Shown: positions 1-10,390, counted from the stretch's first letter. The stretch: 64,000 bases of DNA from Nilaparvata lugens (GCF_014356525.2 NW_024090263.1:1-64000), one strand, 5' to 3'. Notes: a model not told the origin generated them from the letters alone. A program made the numbers and translations.

Positions 1-1175
1 TCAATTGCCTCATCTAACTCTTTTGCATACATGGTGAGGGTCTTCATGAAATGTCTGGCAGCATCAGGACCCCTGTAGACAATTGGCTCATGAGGGATTA
101 GGTTAGTGATTGTCAGCCAGGAATCTTCTAAATCAGGGTCCCGCACAAAGTATAAGCAGTAACTCATTGCCCGATGATACTGGATAACTTTGGTAGCTTT
201 ACCATCCATTGTTCATTGTCTCCATCAGGCTTCTCCAGGATACACTCAAAATCGGCGTATGCTACAACAGGTACTCTATACTTTTGCACATGTTTCTCAA
301 ACTTCAAGGTTGGAGGTTTACCATCTTTTCCAACCTGTGGCATGATGATTCTTGCTGTATTATTGCTAGCACAATACTCCTCATGCTCAGCCATCCTGCG
401 TTCTCCATCTCTGTTGAGGGTGTAATGGGTGAAACATCGTCTGCAGATGATAATTTTACTTTTACGTTATGTGAGTTGGGATCTTACAAGTCTTTCAAAA
501 TTTTTAATGTAGCAGTAGTGGCTATTTGAATTATGTTCATTGTCATCCTCAAGGGTGCTGTTTTCATCATCATCCTTACTCTTACAGAGGAGGAGAAGAT
601 CAAAGTGATCTGCCTTCATTGCATTTCCAACTCTTCTTGGAAATATAACGTTCTTCTCATCCACACCATAAATATTAACTGATACCCCCGGATTATCTTT
701 CTCAAATCTATCGATTTGACTGATGGTAGTGGGAAATCCAATGCCTGAAAAGTTGTATCTCTCCTCCAATTGATGGTATCGGTCGTTGACTCGTTCAGGA
801 TGACTGCCTTGTACATGTTTGGCGAGGATAGCCCATTTGAAACATTGCTGGTCCATGTTTATAGGATTGATGATTGCCTTTCGTGCTGATAGAAGAGGTG
901 AAAGACTGATGTAGGATGATCCACGTAGGGGAATATGTCTGCTAATCCTGATGAGCAATCCATCGATGATAAGCAAACTCCATCCACTGGAATTTCCTTC
1001 GAATTTCGACTCCTCATCCAGTAGGGTCATGCACGCTTGGTTGATGATGTCTGGAAGATTGATGATACTGAAGATGGTGTAGTTTGGAGTTTTGAAGGCG
1101 ACATTCTGAAACTCTTCTTGTTCGAGGATGTTCTTATCAAGGGTGCTGCGGAAATATGTTGCCTCCAATACTAGA
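1..1175 (-). pseudogene. Polinton protein-primed DNA polymerase B, N-terminal fragment
   Basis: This minus-strand segment is nearly identical by eye to 22504-23681, the N-terminal part of polB in the large Polinton to the right. The match breaks off sharply at about 1175, where the sequence changes to unrelated DNA, and it runs off the left window edge. The reading frame is split: one open stretch covers the upstream part to about 467 and another covers about 394-164 (ending in YADFECILEKPDG). At the position where the right-hand copy has an in-frame stop, this copy has a sense codon, so the stop there is private to the right-hand copy. It is a truncated fragment from the same Polinton family. 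Whether the rest lies outside the window cannot be seen. Confidence 0.85.
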
Positions 1176-1377
1176 GGAAAGCAATCTGGCTTGTGGCTTG
1201 TGGTCCATTGTAAATCTGGTACTGAAATGAGAATAAAGTTGTTATACATCTATTTATATAGGTTAAATTGCAATCTAAAACAATGTTTGAGGAATATAAC
1301 AAATTGAACTCTCAAACCTACAAAAAAATCCCCTAATTGTTTTTGAACCTATTTCATTGTGAGATAAAAAAAAACAC

Positions 1378-1581
1378 ATGAAAAAAGTTAGATTTGCTCC
1401 TGAAAATAGATTGGTTTCAATGAATATTTTACACACCTATAACTATGCAATGAAACGATCCAGGGATGGGACAATCTGGCAACAATCTTGCATGGATCGA
1501 TTACGTTTTCAAGATAGAATTGATAGAATTGGTAGAATTGTAGAAAGTATACTAACAGAAAGCCATCGAACAAAAATGTAA
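1378..1581 (+). CDS. Small basic ORF just upstream of the Polinton integrase remnant
   Basis: An ATG-started ORF of 67 codons, basic and AT-rich, ends 16 bases before the integrase ORF on the same strand. It contains an imperfect DRIDRIGRI repeat. I do not recognise it. Its place directly before the integrase, and its similar base composition, suggest it belongs to the same old Polinton. No counterpart is visible before the integrase of the intact element. It may be a chance ORF. Confidence 0.3.
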   Translation: MKKVRFAPENRLVSMNILHTYNYAMKRSRDGTIWQQSCMDRLRFQDRIDRIGRIVESILTESHRTKM

Positions 1582-1597
1582 AATCAATTAAAAAATA

Positions 1598-2525
1598 ATG
1601 TCAACAAGAAAGAAACTTGCACATGAGCTGCATGGTAGAGTCAGACGTAATTTCCTAACACGTCACACTGAGATAAAAGGTCTAACAGATTTATATCAAG
1701 CTGATATTGTTGACATGTCCAACTACAGCACATTCAATAAAAACTTTAGGTACATACTAACTGTAATCAACTGTTTCAGTAAATTTGCATTTGCAATACC
1801 AATGAAAACTAAAACTGGAAATGAGGTGGCAGCAGCATTCAAGCCAATACTTGAGAAGCACAAAATAGTTAATTTCCAAACTGATGCAGGTAAAGAATTC
1901 TACAACGCAGCTGTTCAGAATCTATTCAAAACTCATAAAATCAATCATTACAGTACATATAGTGATAAAAAACAGCAATTTGTGAGCGCTTCAATTGAAC
2001 TCTCAAAGAGAATATGTTCCGTGAATTCACAATACAGGGTAATCATAAATGGCTGGAACTACTACCTAAACTAATAACTAATTACAATAACAGTGTTCAC
2101 AGAAGAATTCAAATGAAACCTGTTGAGGTGAATAGGAAAAATGAGAAATATGTGCTGATGAATATAGAGAAAGCTAGCATGCGTAAAACATTCAAACAGA
2201 TGAAACCAAAGTATAAGATTGGCGATAAAGTACGAATTAGTCGCTACAAAAGAATATTTGATAAAGGCTATCTAGCAAACTGGACAAATGAAATATTCAC
2301 TGTACACAATATACTCCCTACCATTCCTTTCAAGTATCATCTGAGAGACATTAGTAATGAAATCATTAAAGGTACATTCTATGAATATGAAATGCAAAAA
2401 AAAAATATCCTGATGTCTATCTAATTGAGAAAGTACTGAAGAAGGAAGATGGTAAGATGTATGTTAAATGGCTTGGTTTTGATTCAAAATATAATTCATG
2501 GGTTGAAGGTGATGATATGATGTAA
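1598..2525 (+). pseudogene. Polinton retrovirus-type integrase with chromodomain, AT-rich lineage, broken
   Basis: The order of domains matches the integrase at 18273-19220 but the sequence is clearly diverged and far richer in A+T. The N-terminal part has the rve-type blocks LYQADIVDM (first catalytic Asp) and FQTDAGKEF (second Asp). A frame change near 1980 displaces the catalytic-Glu block (ERFN) into another frame, and a stop follows it. The frame beginning near 2014 continues with KYKIGDKVRISRYKRIFDKGY, then a second break near 2405. After it comes a chromodomain-like tail (VKWLGFDSKYNSWVEGDD) ending at 2525. Integrases of this kind insert Polintons and give 6-bp duplications. This copy is not functional as written. 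Confidence 0.85.
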
Positions 2526-2537
2526 TATAATAAAAAT

Positions 2538-3231
2538 ATGTTCAAATTCAAACAGCATAAATCAAAACTACCATTAATAAACTTCGACAAGTATTAAATG
2601 ATAACAGGAAACTTAAGATTTCAAAAAGACACAGTGAACTCTTACCAAACTCTATAAGATGTATTGTGTGTGGCCCAAGTAATTCTGGGAAAACAATACA
2701 GTTTTCAATTTATTATTAGCAGAGAATGGGATTAAATTCTTACACTTGAATATATTCACTAAATCACATCAGCAAGATGAGTACCAACTCTTGAAAAAGA
2801 TTATGCAACAGATACCTGAAATTAAATTTAACTTGTACAAAGATAATGATGAAATTCAACAACCAAATGATATGCCTCAAAATTCAGTTATGATATTTGA
2901 TGATATTTGTATGGAGAATCAACAAAATATTTGTAACTATTTTAGTATGGGAAGACACAATAAAATTGATTGTTTTTACATTTGTCAAACTTACTCTAGT
3001 ATTCCCAAACAATTGATTAGGGATATTTGTAATCTAGTTGTTGCTTTCAAGCAGGATAATCGTAACCTACAACATATATATCATGATCATGTATACCCTG
3101 ATATGAGTAAAGGTGAATTCAGTGCATTATGTGCTCAAGCATGGAGAAATAATAATAATGAATTTCTAGTTATTATAAAGAATGACACACACATGGTCGG
3201 TACAGACTTGGTTTTGATAGATTTATTATAA
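2538..3231 (+). pseudogene. Polinton A32/FtsK-like packaging ATPase, AT-rich lineage, broken
   Basis: This follows the integrase remnant on the same strand, as in the intact element. It has a Walker A block (CGPSNSGKT near 2670-2700) in one frame and a Walker B block (SVMIFDDI, near 2900) in the long frame 2746-3231. The motif QTYSSIPKQLIRD after Walker B matches QTYSRIPKQLIRD in the ATPase at 17546-18271. There is a frame change near 2600 and another near 2710, so it is decayed. In Polintons this ATPase is thought to drive genome packaging into capsids. Confidence 0.8.
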
Positions 3232-3240
3232 TATAAAAAT

Positions 3241-3405
3241 GCATAAAAAGATGGAAGAGTGGAGTGTGCTACAAAAAAAATTAAAAACTACATGACTCAA
3301 TTCGTAGAAAACATCGTGAATTATCACATAATGTAGTCAGTGAAGAAGAACACTTTCAAAAACAATTCAAACCAATTACAGAATCATTGAAGCAATTACA
3401 ATGAT
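3241..3405 (+). pseudogene. Remnant of the Polinton DUF8207-like gene, N-terminal part
   Basis: Translation of about 3296-3403 gives an RRKHRELS...EEEHFQKQFKPITESL series. It matches the KRKHKELT...EEQHAKHFKPLTEPL series near the start of the protein at 16258-17505. It sits immediately after the ATPase, in the same order as in the intact element. The match stops at about 3405 and no further Polinton sequence is seen to its right. Confidence 0.6.
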
Positions 3406-3460
3406 AATGATCAAGGATATTTTATAACATATAAGCCTGGTTGCAAAAAAAGCCTGTTAA

Positions 3461-3732
3461 ATTATTACAAAAATGAAAATCCAAATTATATGCTGTAATT
3501 CACCCCGAAGACTTCTGCTACTGAAAATATAGAAAACAGTGTAAACAGCTAGATGGAAATTCGATGAGCGCTACTATTCAAAAATTATTTGTCAGCCCGG
3601 GAATAATTTTTGAATAGTAACGCTAATCGAATTTCTATCTAGCTGTTTACCCTGTTGACAATATTTGCAGTAGCAGAAGTCTTCGGGGTGATTTACAGCA
3701 TTAAATTGGGATTTTTTTCGTAATAATAATAT
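3461..3732. repeat. Foldback element (long inverted repeat with 12-base loop)
   Basis: The left arm at about 3461-3589 and the right arm at about 3602-3732 are near-complementary over roughly 125 bases, with a few mismatches and small gaps. The loop is about 12 bases. The 12-base string AGCCTGTTAAAT occurs just left of it (3451) and again at about 3781. Those direct copies could mark duplicated target or neighbouring repeat sequence. No coding content. Confidence 0.8.
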
Positions 3733-3782
3733 TTTTATTAGCATTTGAATAATTGCAATATCTCATTTAATTCCATCTGTAG

Positions 3783-3893
3783 CCTGTTAAATTTTAATCA
3801 TGATTAAATCCAATTAGTGAAGACTATTTTGAAGAGAAGGCTTTCTCTGATTGGTTCTCTTGGAATTAATCGCGGTTAAAATTTAGCAAGATT
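3783..3893. mobile_element. Short MITE-like element with imperfect TIRs
   Basis: The ends read TTAAATTTTAATCATGATTAA and, in inverse, TAAATTTTAACCGCGATTAA. The interior contains CTTTCTCTGATTGGTTCTC, which recurs near 34720-34738, so this is a dispersed family. No target duplication was settled. Confidence 0.5.
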
Positions 3894-4679
3894 TTGTGCC
3901 AGTGTCACTGGCACATATTGTTTGGCGTATATTGTAACTTTATGTCCAATCACACAAATCGGACATCGGGCAGAGTCCAAGCGGGAGTGCCGCGTGTGTG
4001 TCCAAAGAGTAATTGTATGTTGAAATCGCCCATTTTCCGAGGGAGTGGCGCGGGAGGTTGCTTCCCCGTCTCTTCTGTGAAAATTGGACCATTGGTTTTA
4101 GATAGGAGAGACGCAAAATGTGCAGGAGTCTGCGCCTTGTCTCGAAATCTGTACTGTGTGAGTTAGGCCTTGAATTGAAGTGAATATCATTTTTGGAACA
4201 TTATAACTATTGAAATTCAGGAAAAAGCAAATTTGTTCCTCTTCTGTTCATTTATATGATTTTATGATTGCTTGCTATTCAAATTTAATAAATTATATAT
4301 TGTCTACTTTCAGTTATCTGCGGGCAGCTGAGTAGGCCTACTGGTGTTGGTGCAGTGCATCGAATGTAACTGTTGCGTTCACTTACAACTGTTTACGACA
4401 TCACCTACGATTTCTGAGGAGAGGACAAAGATAGGTCACAATCTTTGAAAAGTATGGTTTAAACTATGATGGATTTTCAAAAGTGTAATTCATGGGTTCG
4501 TTGGTGCGCTGACGCTAACGTGAATAGGAAAATGCGCATTCTCATTGATGGGAAAATACTGTCAGTATGTCGGACTACCTGAGAGGCATAAAATGACTGG
4601 TTTGTTCCAAATGGTTCACTCACTCTATTAGTTTTAGTATGCATTGCATATTCACACCATTGAGAGCCTTACCAGTGTA
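3894..4679. other. Intergenic or intronic stretch, no gene seen
   Basis: A short perfect palindrome with 10-base arms (TGTGCCAGTG) lies at about 3895-3915. Otherwise nothing recognisable. The open frame at 3894-4166 has no domain or codon signal that I trust. Confidence 0.6.
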
Positions 4680-4900
4680 CAGTATGTTCCCAAGGTTTAC
4701 ATGGCTGTGTCGTTATCTAAACGACCCCATCATGTCAACCTTGTGGAACAGACTGTATCTATACATGTATACAGTATGTTCCACAAGGTTTACATGGCTG
4801 TGTCGTTATCTAAACGACCCCATCATGTCACCTGTGGAACAGACTGTATCTACATGTGTACGGTATGTTCCATAAGGTTCACATGGCTGTGTCGTTATCT
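4680..4900. repeat. Tandem repeat of about 90 bp whose unit is itself palindromic
   Basis: Two full units (about 4680-4771 and 4772-4860) and a partial third (4861-4900) share the GTATGTTCC...AAGGTTTACATGGC series and TCGTTATCTAAACGACCCC. Across the unit boundary, AACCTTGTGGAACAGACTG and its inverse form arms around the TACATGTA centre. The open frames across this stretch are products of the repeat. Looser echoes of AACCTTGTGGAACA appear at about 6184, and related TTTGG..AGACTGTACACTGG strings at about 6420 and 6500. Confidence 0.75.
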
Positions 4901-4902
4901 TT

Positions 4903-5330
4903 GAACTTTATTTTCCAAAAAAACATTACAAACAAAGAAATTAGCAAGTTGATGCTAAATGTAGCTATATATTTATAGTTTATTAATAAGAAAGTAACAT
5001 TGCTGCTACAATAAATATAATGTCCATTATAAATAATTATGGGTAATATTTGAGGGAAAATGATACCTGCATAGGTTTAAAACCTGAGCGCAGGTTGGTT
5101 ATTAAAAAAAAGATCAAACAAAGACACAAAGAAAATTACAAACGAGTTGATAATTATAACTAACGTAGGCAGGTACCTAAAAAAATAAAAGTGGAAACTT
5201 TCCAGAGATGAGGTGAAAGAGATTATAATATTATAAAGAAGAAAGCAAGATTATGAATAAAACAAGCATTAGACTAATTGAACAACAAAGTTCGCCTAGC
5301 TGTTTAATAGTTATGCTTATGCAGTGGCAG
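4903..5330 (-). mobile_element. Probable LINE 3' tail fragment
   Basis: A noncoding stretch containing AGGTTTAAAACCTGAGCGCAGG near 5075. The core AACCTGAGCGCAGG recurs at about 45226, downstream of the reverse-transcriptase C-terminal frame of a minus-strand LINE. I infer a 5'-truncated copy of the same or a related LINE 3' untranslated region. The boundaries are approximate. Confidence 0.4.
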
Positions 5331-5545
5331 TTTTGGGGCGGCCCCCCCCCTTGACCAGGGATTTTTTTTTTCATGAAGCCATTTAAACACATTTGCTAGT
5401 GTAATTTATACCTAAATCTTTTGAATAACTCGCATTGTTAAACAATAGGATTATCCTACTGCAAATAATAGAAATTGTATTAATTGCCGAACTGTTTAAT
5501 AAAATATTAAACACCATACAAAACGGCAAAACTACTCAACCAACC

Positions 5546-5885
5546 TAAAGGCCTTTTCATACCGAGTTCGAGGACGTCGTTGACGTCCGGGACGTTTTTG
5601 AAAAAAATAATCGCTGACCATGCTATCAAATGAGTTAATCCACACCATGCATCCAGGACGTCCCAGACATCGGCGACGTTTTTCTGAGAATCACTTGCTG
5701 AGCAATTTTTCACAAACGTCCGCGATGTCTGCAAGTAAACTAGCGCATGCACAGAAAAACACTTTTGAGCCACGTGCTCAGCTCCCTCTCATTGAGTGAG
5801 ATGTGGTTATTTGACTGAAACGTCTGTGGATGTTTATTATGTTGCTTGGCGGTGTGAAAAGGGCGCCGGTATGAGAAGGCCTTAA
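5546..5885. mobile_element. MITE with 16-bp TIRs and a TAA target duplication
   Basis: The left end AGGCCTTTTCATACCG (5549-5564) and right end CGGTATGAGAAGGCCT (5867-5882) are inverted copies with one mismatch. TAA flanks both sides. A 3-bp TAA duplication is what PIF/Harbinger transposons make, so I infer a nonautonomous Harbinger-like element of about 334 bp. The interior has repeated GACGT strings and no meaningful coding sequence. Confidence 0.6.
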
Positions 5886-6650
5886 ATAACAGTGAGTTTT
5901 ATTGCTCAAAATGCTTGAAACGTGAGTTTTAATAAAAAAATAATGCCCTCCTCCCGTACTCCCCTTTGCAGGTGGAAGTCCCCCTGGACCCGCCCCCCCC
6001 CTGCTGTTGGACTACTGCCCCCCCCCCTTAAAGCTATCGTAAGACCGACCCTGTGCTTACGGAACCTTATGGTTTTGCAATTACCAACGATGACAATAAT
6101 TATATTTAATTACATTACGGTACTACTATGATACTATGAACAAGTTAACTAAAAAAAGAAGAAATGAAAAGACACAATCATGTGAACCTTGTGGAACAAG
6201 ACTGTATCTTTATGTACTCATACAAATCGATCACGATGCTCTGTGTGTCTATTGGGGAGGTAACAGAGTGTACTTTGCACCGAAAAACACTGATGGAACA
6301 GCTCGATTGAGACAGAAGTTTCTTTCTCAGTCTAGCATTCAATCAGTTTTCGCAACCTCCAAGAGCTTATGATTGGTTTGGATGAGCATATGCTTATTTA
6401 TGTGGTAAAACTGAGATAACCTTTTGGTACAGACTGTACACTGGTAAGGCTTCTCATTGGTATGAGTACGCATATGTATATTTAAATTACTAGAGTGAGT
6501 GAACCTTTTGGAAGAAACTGTACACTGGTCGAGCTTCCTGATTTACATGGATGCTCATTTAGATTAAATTAAGGCACGGTAATAAAAAAAGACAAGATTA
6601 TTAGGATGCTTGTTTTGGTTTGACATGTAGGGCTGGACTCTCCAATTAAT
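5886..6650. other. Noncoding stretch with poly-C tracts
   Basis: Two runs of eight to ten C (about 5993-6001 and 6019-6027) and a matching G-rich/C-rich patch at 5336-5350 lie on either side of the MITE. Degenerate echoes of the 4680-4900 repeat occur at 6184-6215, 6420-6445 and 6500-6530. The ORF 6136-6372 has no recognised domain. Confidence 0.5.
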
Positions 6651-6655
6651 ATGTA

Positions 6656-7144
6656 CAGTAGACTCCGGTTACAACGCGGTTGAAGGGACCATCCGGTTCT
6701 GAGCGCTATAGCCAGAGCAGCGCTATAACCAGTGTTGTCATTTATCAACAGTGGAAATGGGTTCTAAGACAATCAAGCACTAAACAGCTATTTAAATTAC
6801 TATGCTATCCTCATTTTATATACTGAACACGTTTTTGATAAATATTTTATTATCTTACTTCCTAAAATATTCATTGATAGTTTTCTAATTTTTCTAGAAT
6901 TTAGGAATTTTCTGTCTATGCTACTTGAAATCTTATACAAATTTGACAGTATCATGTAATCACTCTTATTATCTCTCCTACACTCATAAAAAGAAATCAA
7001 TTGTTTCACTTGATTAAAAGCCTGAGAAATAGTTGTGGACTTCAAAAATTCCTCTTTCACGTCACAATCTGCTTCAAAATCATGAACACCACAGTACAGG
7101 GGAAATAATTTCACCATTGAAAATATTAATTTGCCCCCATGCAA
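6656..7144 (-). pseudogene. Tigger/pogo-type transposon remnant (end plus transposase C-terminal piece)
   Basis: CAGTAGACTCCGGTTACAACG starts at 6656, directly after TA. This is the general form of Tigger/pogo inverted-repeat ends, which insert at TA. Just inside it on the minus strand, the frame 7144-6800 has the layout of the C-terminal tail of a pogo/Tigger transposase: a helix with FNQVKQLISFYE and then LNSRKIRKLSMNIL in the place of the usual final KQxxI segment. The opposite end was not found, so the copy is truncated. The assignment of the protein piece is by pattern only. Confidence 0.45.
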
Positions 7145-7239
7145 AGCCTACGGTAGTAATTGGAATACTGTGTACATAATAGTACAATATCCTTCCTGCT
7201 CAAATCAAACCTGTACTATAGGCTACAGAAGAGCCACGA

Positions 7240-7455
7240 CATGTCAATTGGAAAATTTTCTCATTTTCAATTGATATCTTCTCATTTACATTGACGATTT
7301 CTCAATCCATTCATTATTCTCAATTACATGTGATGACTTCCCAAATACAATTGACTATTCTCATTTACATCTGAAATTCTCTTAATTACAAGTGACTATT
7401 CTCAAATACAATTGATAGTTTTTCAAATTAACTTGATACTTTCTCAAATACAATT
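7240..7455. repeat. Degenerate minisatellite, TTCTCAAATACAATTGA-like
   Basis: About eight irregular units of 22-30 bases, each close to TTCTCAAATACAATTGA or TTCTCATTTACATTGA, follow each other. They are strongly diverged. No coding meaning. Confidence 0.65.
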
Positions 7456-7551
7456 GGAAAAGGTGTAGACTGTGAAAAGCATTGCTAGAATGTTTACAAT
7501 TGAAAGAAAAATCATACAATTAAGGCTGAGCAAAGACTGATTATAAACTGT

Positions 7552-8055
7552 TCCGGTGATATTTTTAAAAGTTTTTCGATTTTTATACTATTAAGCTATC
7601 AAAATGAAAAAGTTTTCTCAGGTAAACATTTTCTCTCCGATCATTACTTTTTGAGTTATGAGCGCATAAAGTTTAGATTTTTGGTACAGAAAATTTCAAA
7701 TTCTGTAAGAGATAAATCCATGAAATTTAGATGATGAATTCATTATGGTATTGTTGATTGGATAAAACCATTTTTTTAAATATCAATTTTAGAAAAAGGT
7801 ATTCAATTTACAAAAAATGACCAAAAATAGCTCAACTAATAGTTATTTTTGGTAAATTGAATAACTTCCTCAAAAATTGATATTTTTATAAAATGTTTAT
7901 TTCATTCAATCACAATACCATGAAGGATTAATCCTTTTAATTTCATGGATTTATCTCTTACCGAATTTGAAATGTTCTGCCCAAAATTTGAACTTAAGAC
8001 GCTCATTGATTGTATACAAATAAAAAAAAACTCTGAAAAATATCACAGTAGGGTT
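7552..8055. repeat. Large foldback element with arms of about 210-260 bases
   Basis: The left arm (about 7552-7812) and right arm (about 7850-8055) are inverted, diverged copies. Examples are GATAAATCCATGAAATTT against AATTTCATGGATTTATC, and GGTATTCAATTTAC against GTAAATTGAATAAC. The centre lies near 7830. Typical of a foldback MITE. It lies just downstream (in ESF1 sense) of the exon at 8194-8498. Confidence 0.7.
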
Positions 8056-8193
8056 AATTTTTAGCCTCAAGCCTTTATCACAGCTATAAAATATAGTATC
8101 AATGATGTGTAACTTCACATTAATACAAAATAGGCCTACTCAAGTATATTCAAATATCTGGCACTCCAGTGGATCTAAGAAAATAATACTCAC

Positions 8194-8498
8194 ATCTTCC
8201 CCATTCTTCTTCGTCCTCTCCTTCTTCTTCAATTTCTTCTTCTCAATCATCTTCTCGAACGGTGTCATCGGAACGTTCTCTTTCAACTTTTTATCAACCA
8301 TTTTCTGCGCCTTTTCTTTGAGTCCCACACCCCACGTGATTTCCATTTCCACATCGCAATTCTTCTTCTTCTCATCTTCTTCTTGTATCTTCGCCAACAA
8401 ATTTCTGTATTTATCGATTGCGTTCTTCTTCACCCCATCTTCGTTGTCACTGTCATTGCTTTCTTCGCTATCTGAACTGTCTCTGCTTTTGTCATCAT
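8194..8498 (-). CDS. ESF1: ESF1, later exon (about 101 codons)
   Basis: This exon lies between a good acceptor (TTGGTTTGCAG before 8498) and donor (GTGAGT at 8193). It opens with an acidic Ser/Asp stretch, then IDKYRNLLAKIQEE, VEMEITWGVGLKEKAQKM and TPFEKMIEKKKLKKKE. This is the conserved block in the C-terminal half of ESF1 proteins. It starts with the last two bases of a codon (probably Asp) and ends on a codon boundary. It continues the gene from the 35050 exon across an intron of about 26.5 kb that holds the Polinton. The exon expected between them was not found, and neither were the final C-terminal exons to the left. Confidence 0.85.
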
Positions 8499-8697
8499 CT
8501 GCAAACCAATATTAAAGAAATTAACATCCACATTGAATGGAGGTGATTCATTCACAATTGTGAGCTCAAGGCATCTGCATTTTGAGAATTCAGTCTTATT
8601 TTTTCAGACAAGATGAGTCACATTGATAATAGGCTCAAGGTCGGTCCAGACCCTCTTAGTTGGCATCAAACTTCATCATTTTCAAATAAACGACAAG
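8499..8697. other. Left flank of the Polinton, with target duplication
   Basis: Intronic sequence of ESF1. The last six bases, GACAAG (8692-8697), are repeated directly after the other end of the Polinton at 25191-25196. They form the target-site duplication. Confidence 0.85.
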
Positions 8698-8710
8698 AGT
8701 AGATAGAAAA

Positions 8711-8746
8711 GGGCGACTCTGGCACACAAGTGTGCCAGAGTCACCC
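8711..8746. other. Subterminal palindrome at the left Polinton tip
   Basis: Two 17-base arms, GGGCGACTCTGGCACAC and its inverse with one mismatch, are separated by AA. It starts 13 bases from the element end. Able to form a hairpin or cruciform. Could be a protein-priming or end-recognition site, which is inference. Confidence 0.85.
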
Positions 8747-8750
8747 TTTA

Positions 8751-9052
8751 CCTCAAGGTCATCCAGGTCAACAACCCCCAACCTCAAGGTCATCCAGGTC
8801 AATCACCCCCAACCTCAAGGTCATCCAGGTCAACCACCTTAACCTTAAGGTCATCCAGGTCAACCACCTTAACCTCAAGGTCATCCAGGTCAACCACCCC
8901 AGCCTCAAGGTCATCCAGGTCAACCAAACCCACCTCAAGGTCATCCAGGTCAACCACACCCACATCAAGGTCATCCAGGTTAACCACCTTAACCTCAAGG
9001 TCATAAAGGTCAACCACCTTAACCTCAAGGTCATCCAGGTCAACCACCCTAA
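8751..9052. promoter_or_regulatory. Array of ten 30-31 bp units with DR3 nuclear-receptor-type sites
   Basis: Units start at 8751, 8782, 8813, 8843, 8873, 8903, 8933, 8963, 8993 and 9023. Nine of ten contain a perfect AGGTCAnnnAGGTCA direct repeat. Nine of ten contain TCAAGGTCA, which fits the FTZ-F1/NR5-type extended half-site YCAAGGYCR. The spacer is TCC in most and TAA in one. Open frames across the array are by-products of the repeat. Hormone response is inferred from the motif only. Confidence 0.75.
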
Positions 9053-9871
9053 CCTCGAGTCACAAAAAAAAAATAATTAAAAAAATGAAAAATTAAAAAA
9101 AAGAAAAAAAAAAAAAAAAATTAAAAACACATGAAATCGGGAAAAAAGGGAAAAAAAATTCCTTCCAGATCCTGAACTGGGGTATGAAAGGAGTTGTTCT
9201 ACAAGGAGTGGGACATTGTGTCTTTGACAGTTGTGCCGTCAGTACATGTGTGTACCACCAGTACGTGTGTGTGTGATTTCGGCGTATTGGTTTTGGATTA
9301 CTTCCATATTTATCAACATCAAGAGTAAGTACCAGTGCATTTTATAGTTCTATATATATATTTATATTATATTCATGAGTCAACAATTAAGTCCAAAAGA
9401 GTAGAATTTTGAAGTAGTTTGAGACTGACAATTAAATTCTAAAATGACAAGTTTAATTATGAATTGGGTTCCAATACATAGAGTAAATGACATATTCAAA
9501 AATGACTAGTGTAATTATGAATTAGGTTCCAATACATACAAGTTAAGAGTTTAATTGTGAATTAGGTTCTTTGAGTTGGTGGTTGTAATCCATCCTAACC
9601 TAAAAACGTATAATCATAAAGTAGATCCTAGACCTCCATTCACATGGTTGTAATTCATCCTAACCTAAAAACCGTATAATCACAAAGTAGATCCTAGACC
9701 CCCATTCACATTCCCCCAACCCCACCCCACCCCACCATACAGCTCCGGACCATCATCCCTAGAACATAAACACCTACGAACCTCCATCCCCGACCCACCC
9801 ACACACCCGACCCACAATCCTAGATATTGATACTGATTCACTGCCTTCATCCCCCACATCCGTTGATAGTG

Positions 9872-9881
9872 ATATATATAG
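9872..9881 (+). promoter_or_regulatory. TATA box in the left TIR
   Basis: ATATATATAG lies about 75 bases before the ATG of the rightward secreted gene at 9955. The same site occurs in the right TIR facing polB. Confidence 0.5.
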
Positions 9882-9954
9882 AGTTGAATACTGCATACCA
9901 TACTAATACAATATTGTTTTGCATTGTTCCAGATCTCATCACTCTGCATTCAAC

Positions 9955-10389
9955 ATGCATGCTTCCAACATTCAAGTCGTGCTCTGCCTCATGCTGGCTC
10001 TTGGAGCCTATTCACTGGATCCAAAGTATAGGAGTGAAGACTTTCTAGCATCCAGGGAGCATGGACTGGATACATACAACATTTTCCACATCAGGCAATG
10101 TCTGATGTCATCCAGCAAGTTCAACCACGACCTTGCAACAATGTACAATGATGTCAGCAACTGGTACTTAAAAATCGCAGGTGAGCATGAAGTGGGGAAG
10201 GAACTGTGTCACAAAATCCACTGCGCATATGATCTGCGTAACTGTCTCCACCCATCATTCACATTGCTGGATTTCCTTGAAGCAGTTATTACAAAGTCAG
10301 TCAAGGTGTGCTCATCCTACTGTCAACATGGGCTGTCAACAACATCTACATCCAGTACTTCAATCAGCAATGGCGCCAGCAGACCCTGA
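9955..10389 (+). CDS. Predicted secreted accessory protein, unknown function
   Basis: The only clearly rightward gene of the Polinton, starting just inside the left TIR. The ATG at 9955 gives 144 residues. Residues 1-19 (MHASNIQVVLCLMLALGAY) look like a classical signal peptide. The rest is not hydrophobic and has several Cys (CLMSS, LCHKIHCAYDLRNCLHP, KVCSSYC). The end is a low-complexity Ser/Thr tail, probably out of the original frame. About 245 bases of its 3' part (10209-10455) recur inverted at 19707-19955. In both copies a different frame after the VCSS codons reads smoothly (IYIQYFNQQWRQQ), so an old frameshift shared by the two copies is possible. No known family recognised. Confidence 0.6.
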   Translation: MHASNIQVVLCLMLALGAYSLDPKYRSEDFLASREHGLDTYNIFHIRQCLMSSSKFNHDLATMYNDVSNWYLKIAGEHEVGKELCHKIHCAYDLRNCLHPSFTLLDFLEAVITKSVKVCSSYCQHGLSTTSTSSTSISNGASRP

Positions 10390-10390
10390 A

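Larger units (their letters stand above)
8698..9934. repeat. Left terminal inverted repeat of the Polinton (1237 bp)
   Basis: Inverse of 23898-25190. From the tip inward it holds a 9-base A/T lead, a palindrome, the 30-bp repeat array, a homopolymer-rich A/T block, a GT-rich block, two duplicated blocks (about 9440-9700 with AATTATGAATTRGGTTCCAA and CCTAGACCTCCATTCACA), a C-rich block and a TATA box. The repeat ends at CATTGTTCCAGAT (9934). The length difference between the two TIRs comes from repeat number and the A/T tract. Confidence 0.9.

Noticed and set aside
3895..3915. Palindrome as the terminal hairpin of the old Polinton remnant
   Set aside because: It shares GTGCCAG/CTGGCAC letters with the intact element's hairpin but in the opposite order, and no TIR partner or duplication was seen.
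8751..9052. CRISPR-like look of regular 30-bp repeats
   Set aside because: Units abut with no unique spacers, and the host is a eukaryote with a Polinton around it.
8730..9080. Three overlapping ORFs across the TIR array on both strands
   Set aside because: They arise because the 30-bp period is a multiple of three, and the right TIR does not keep the same frames.
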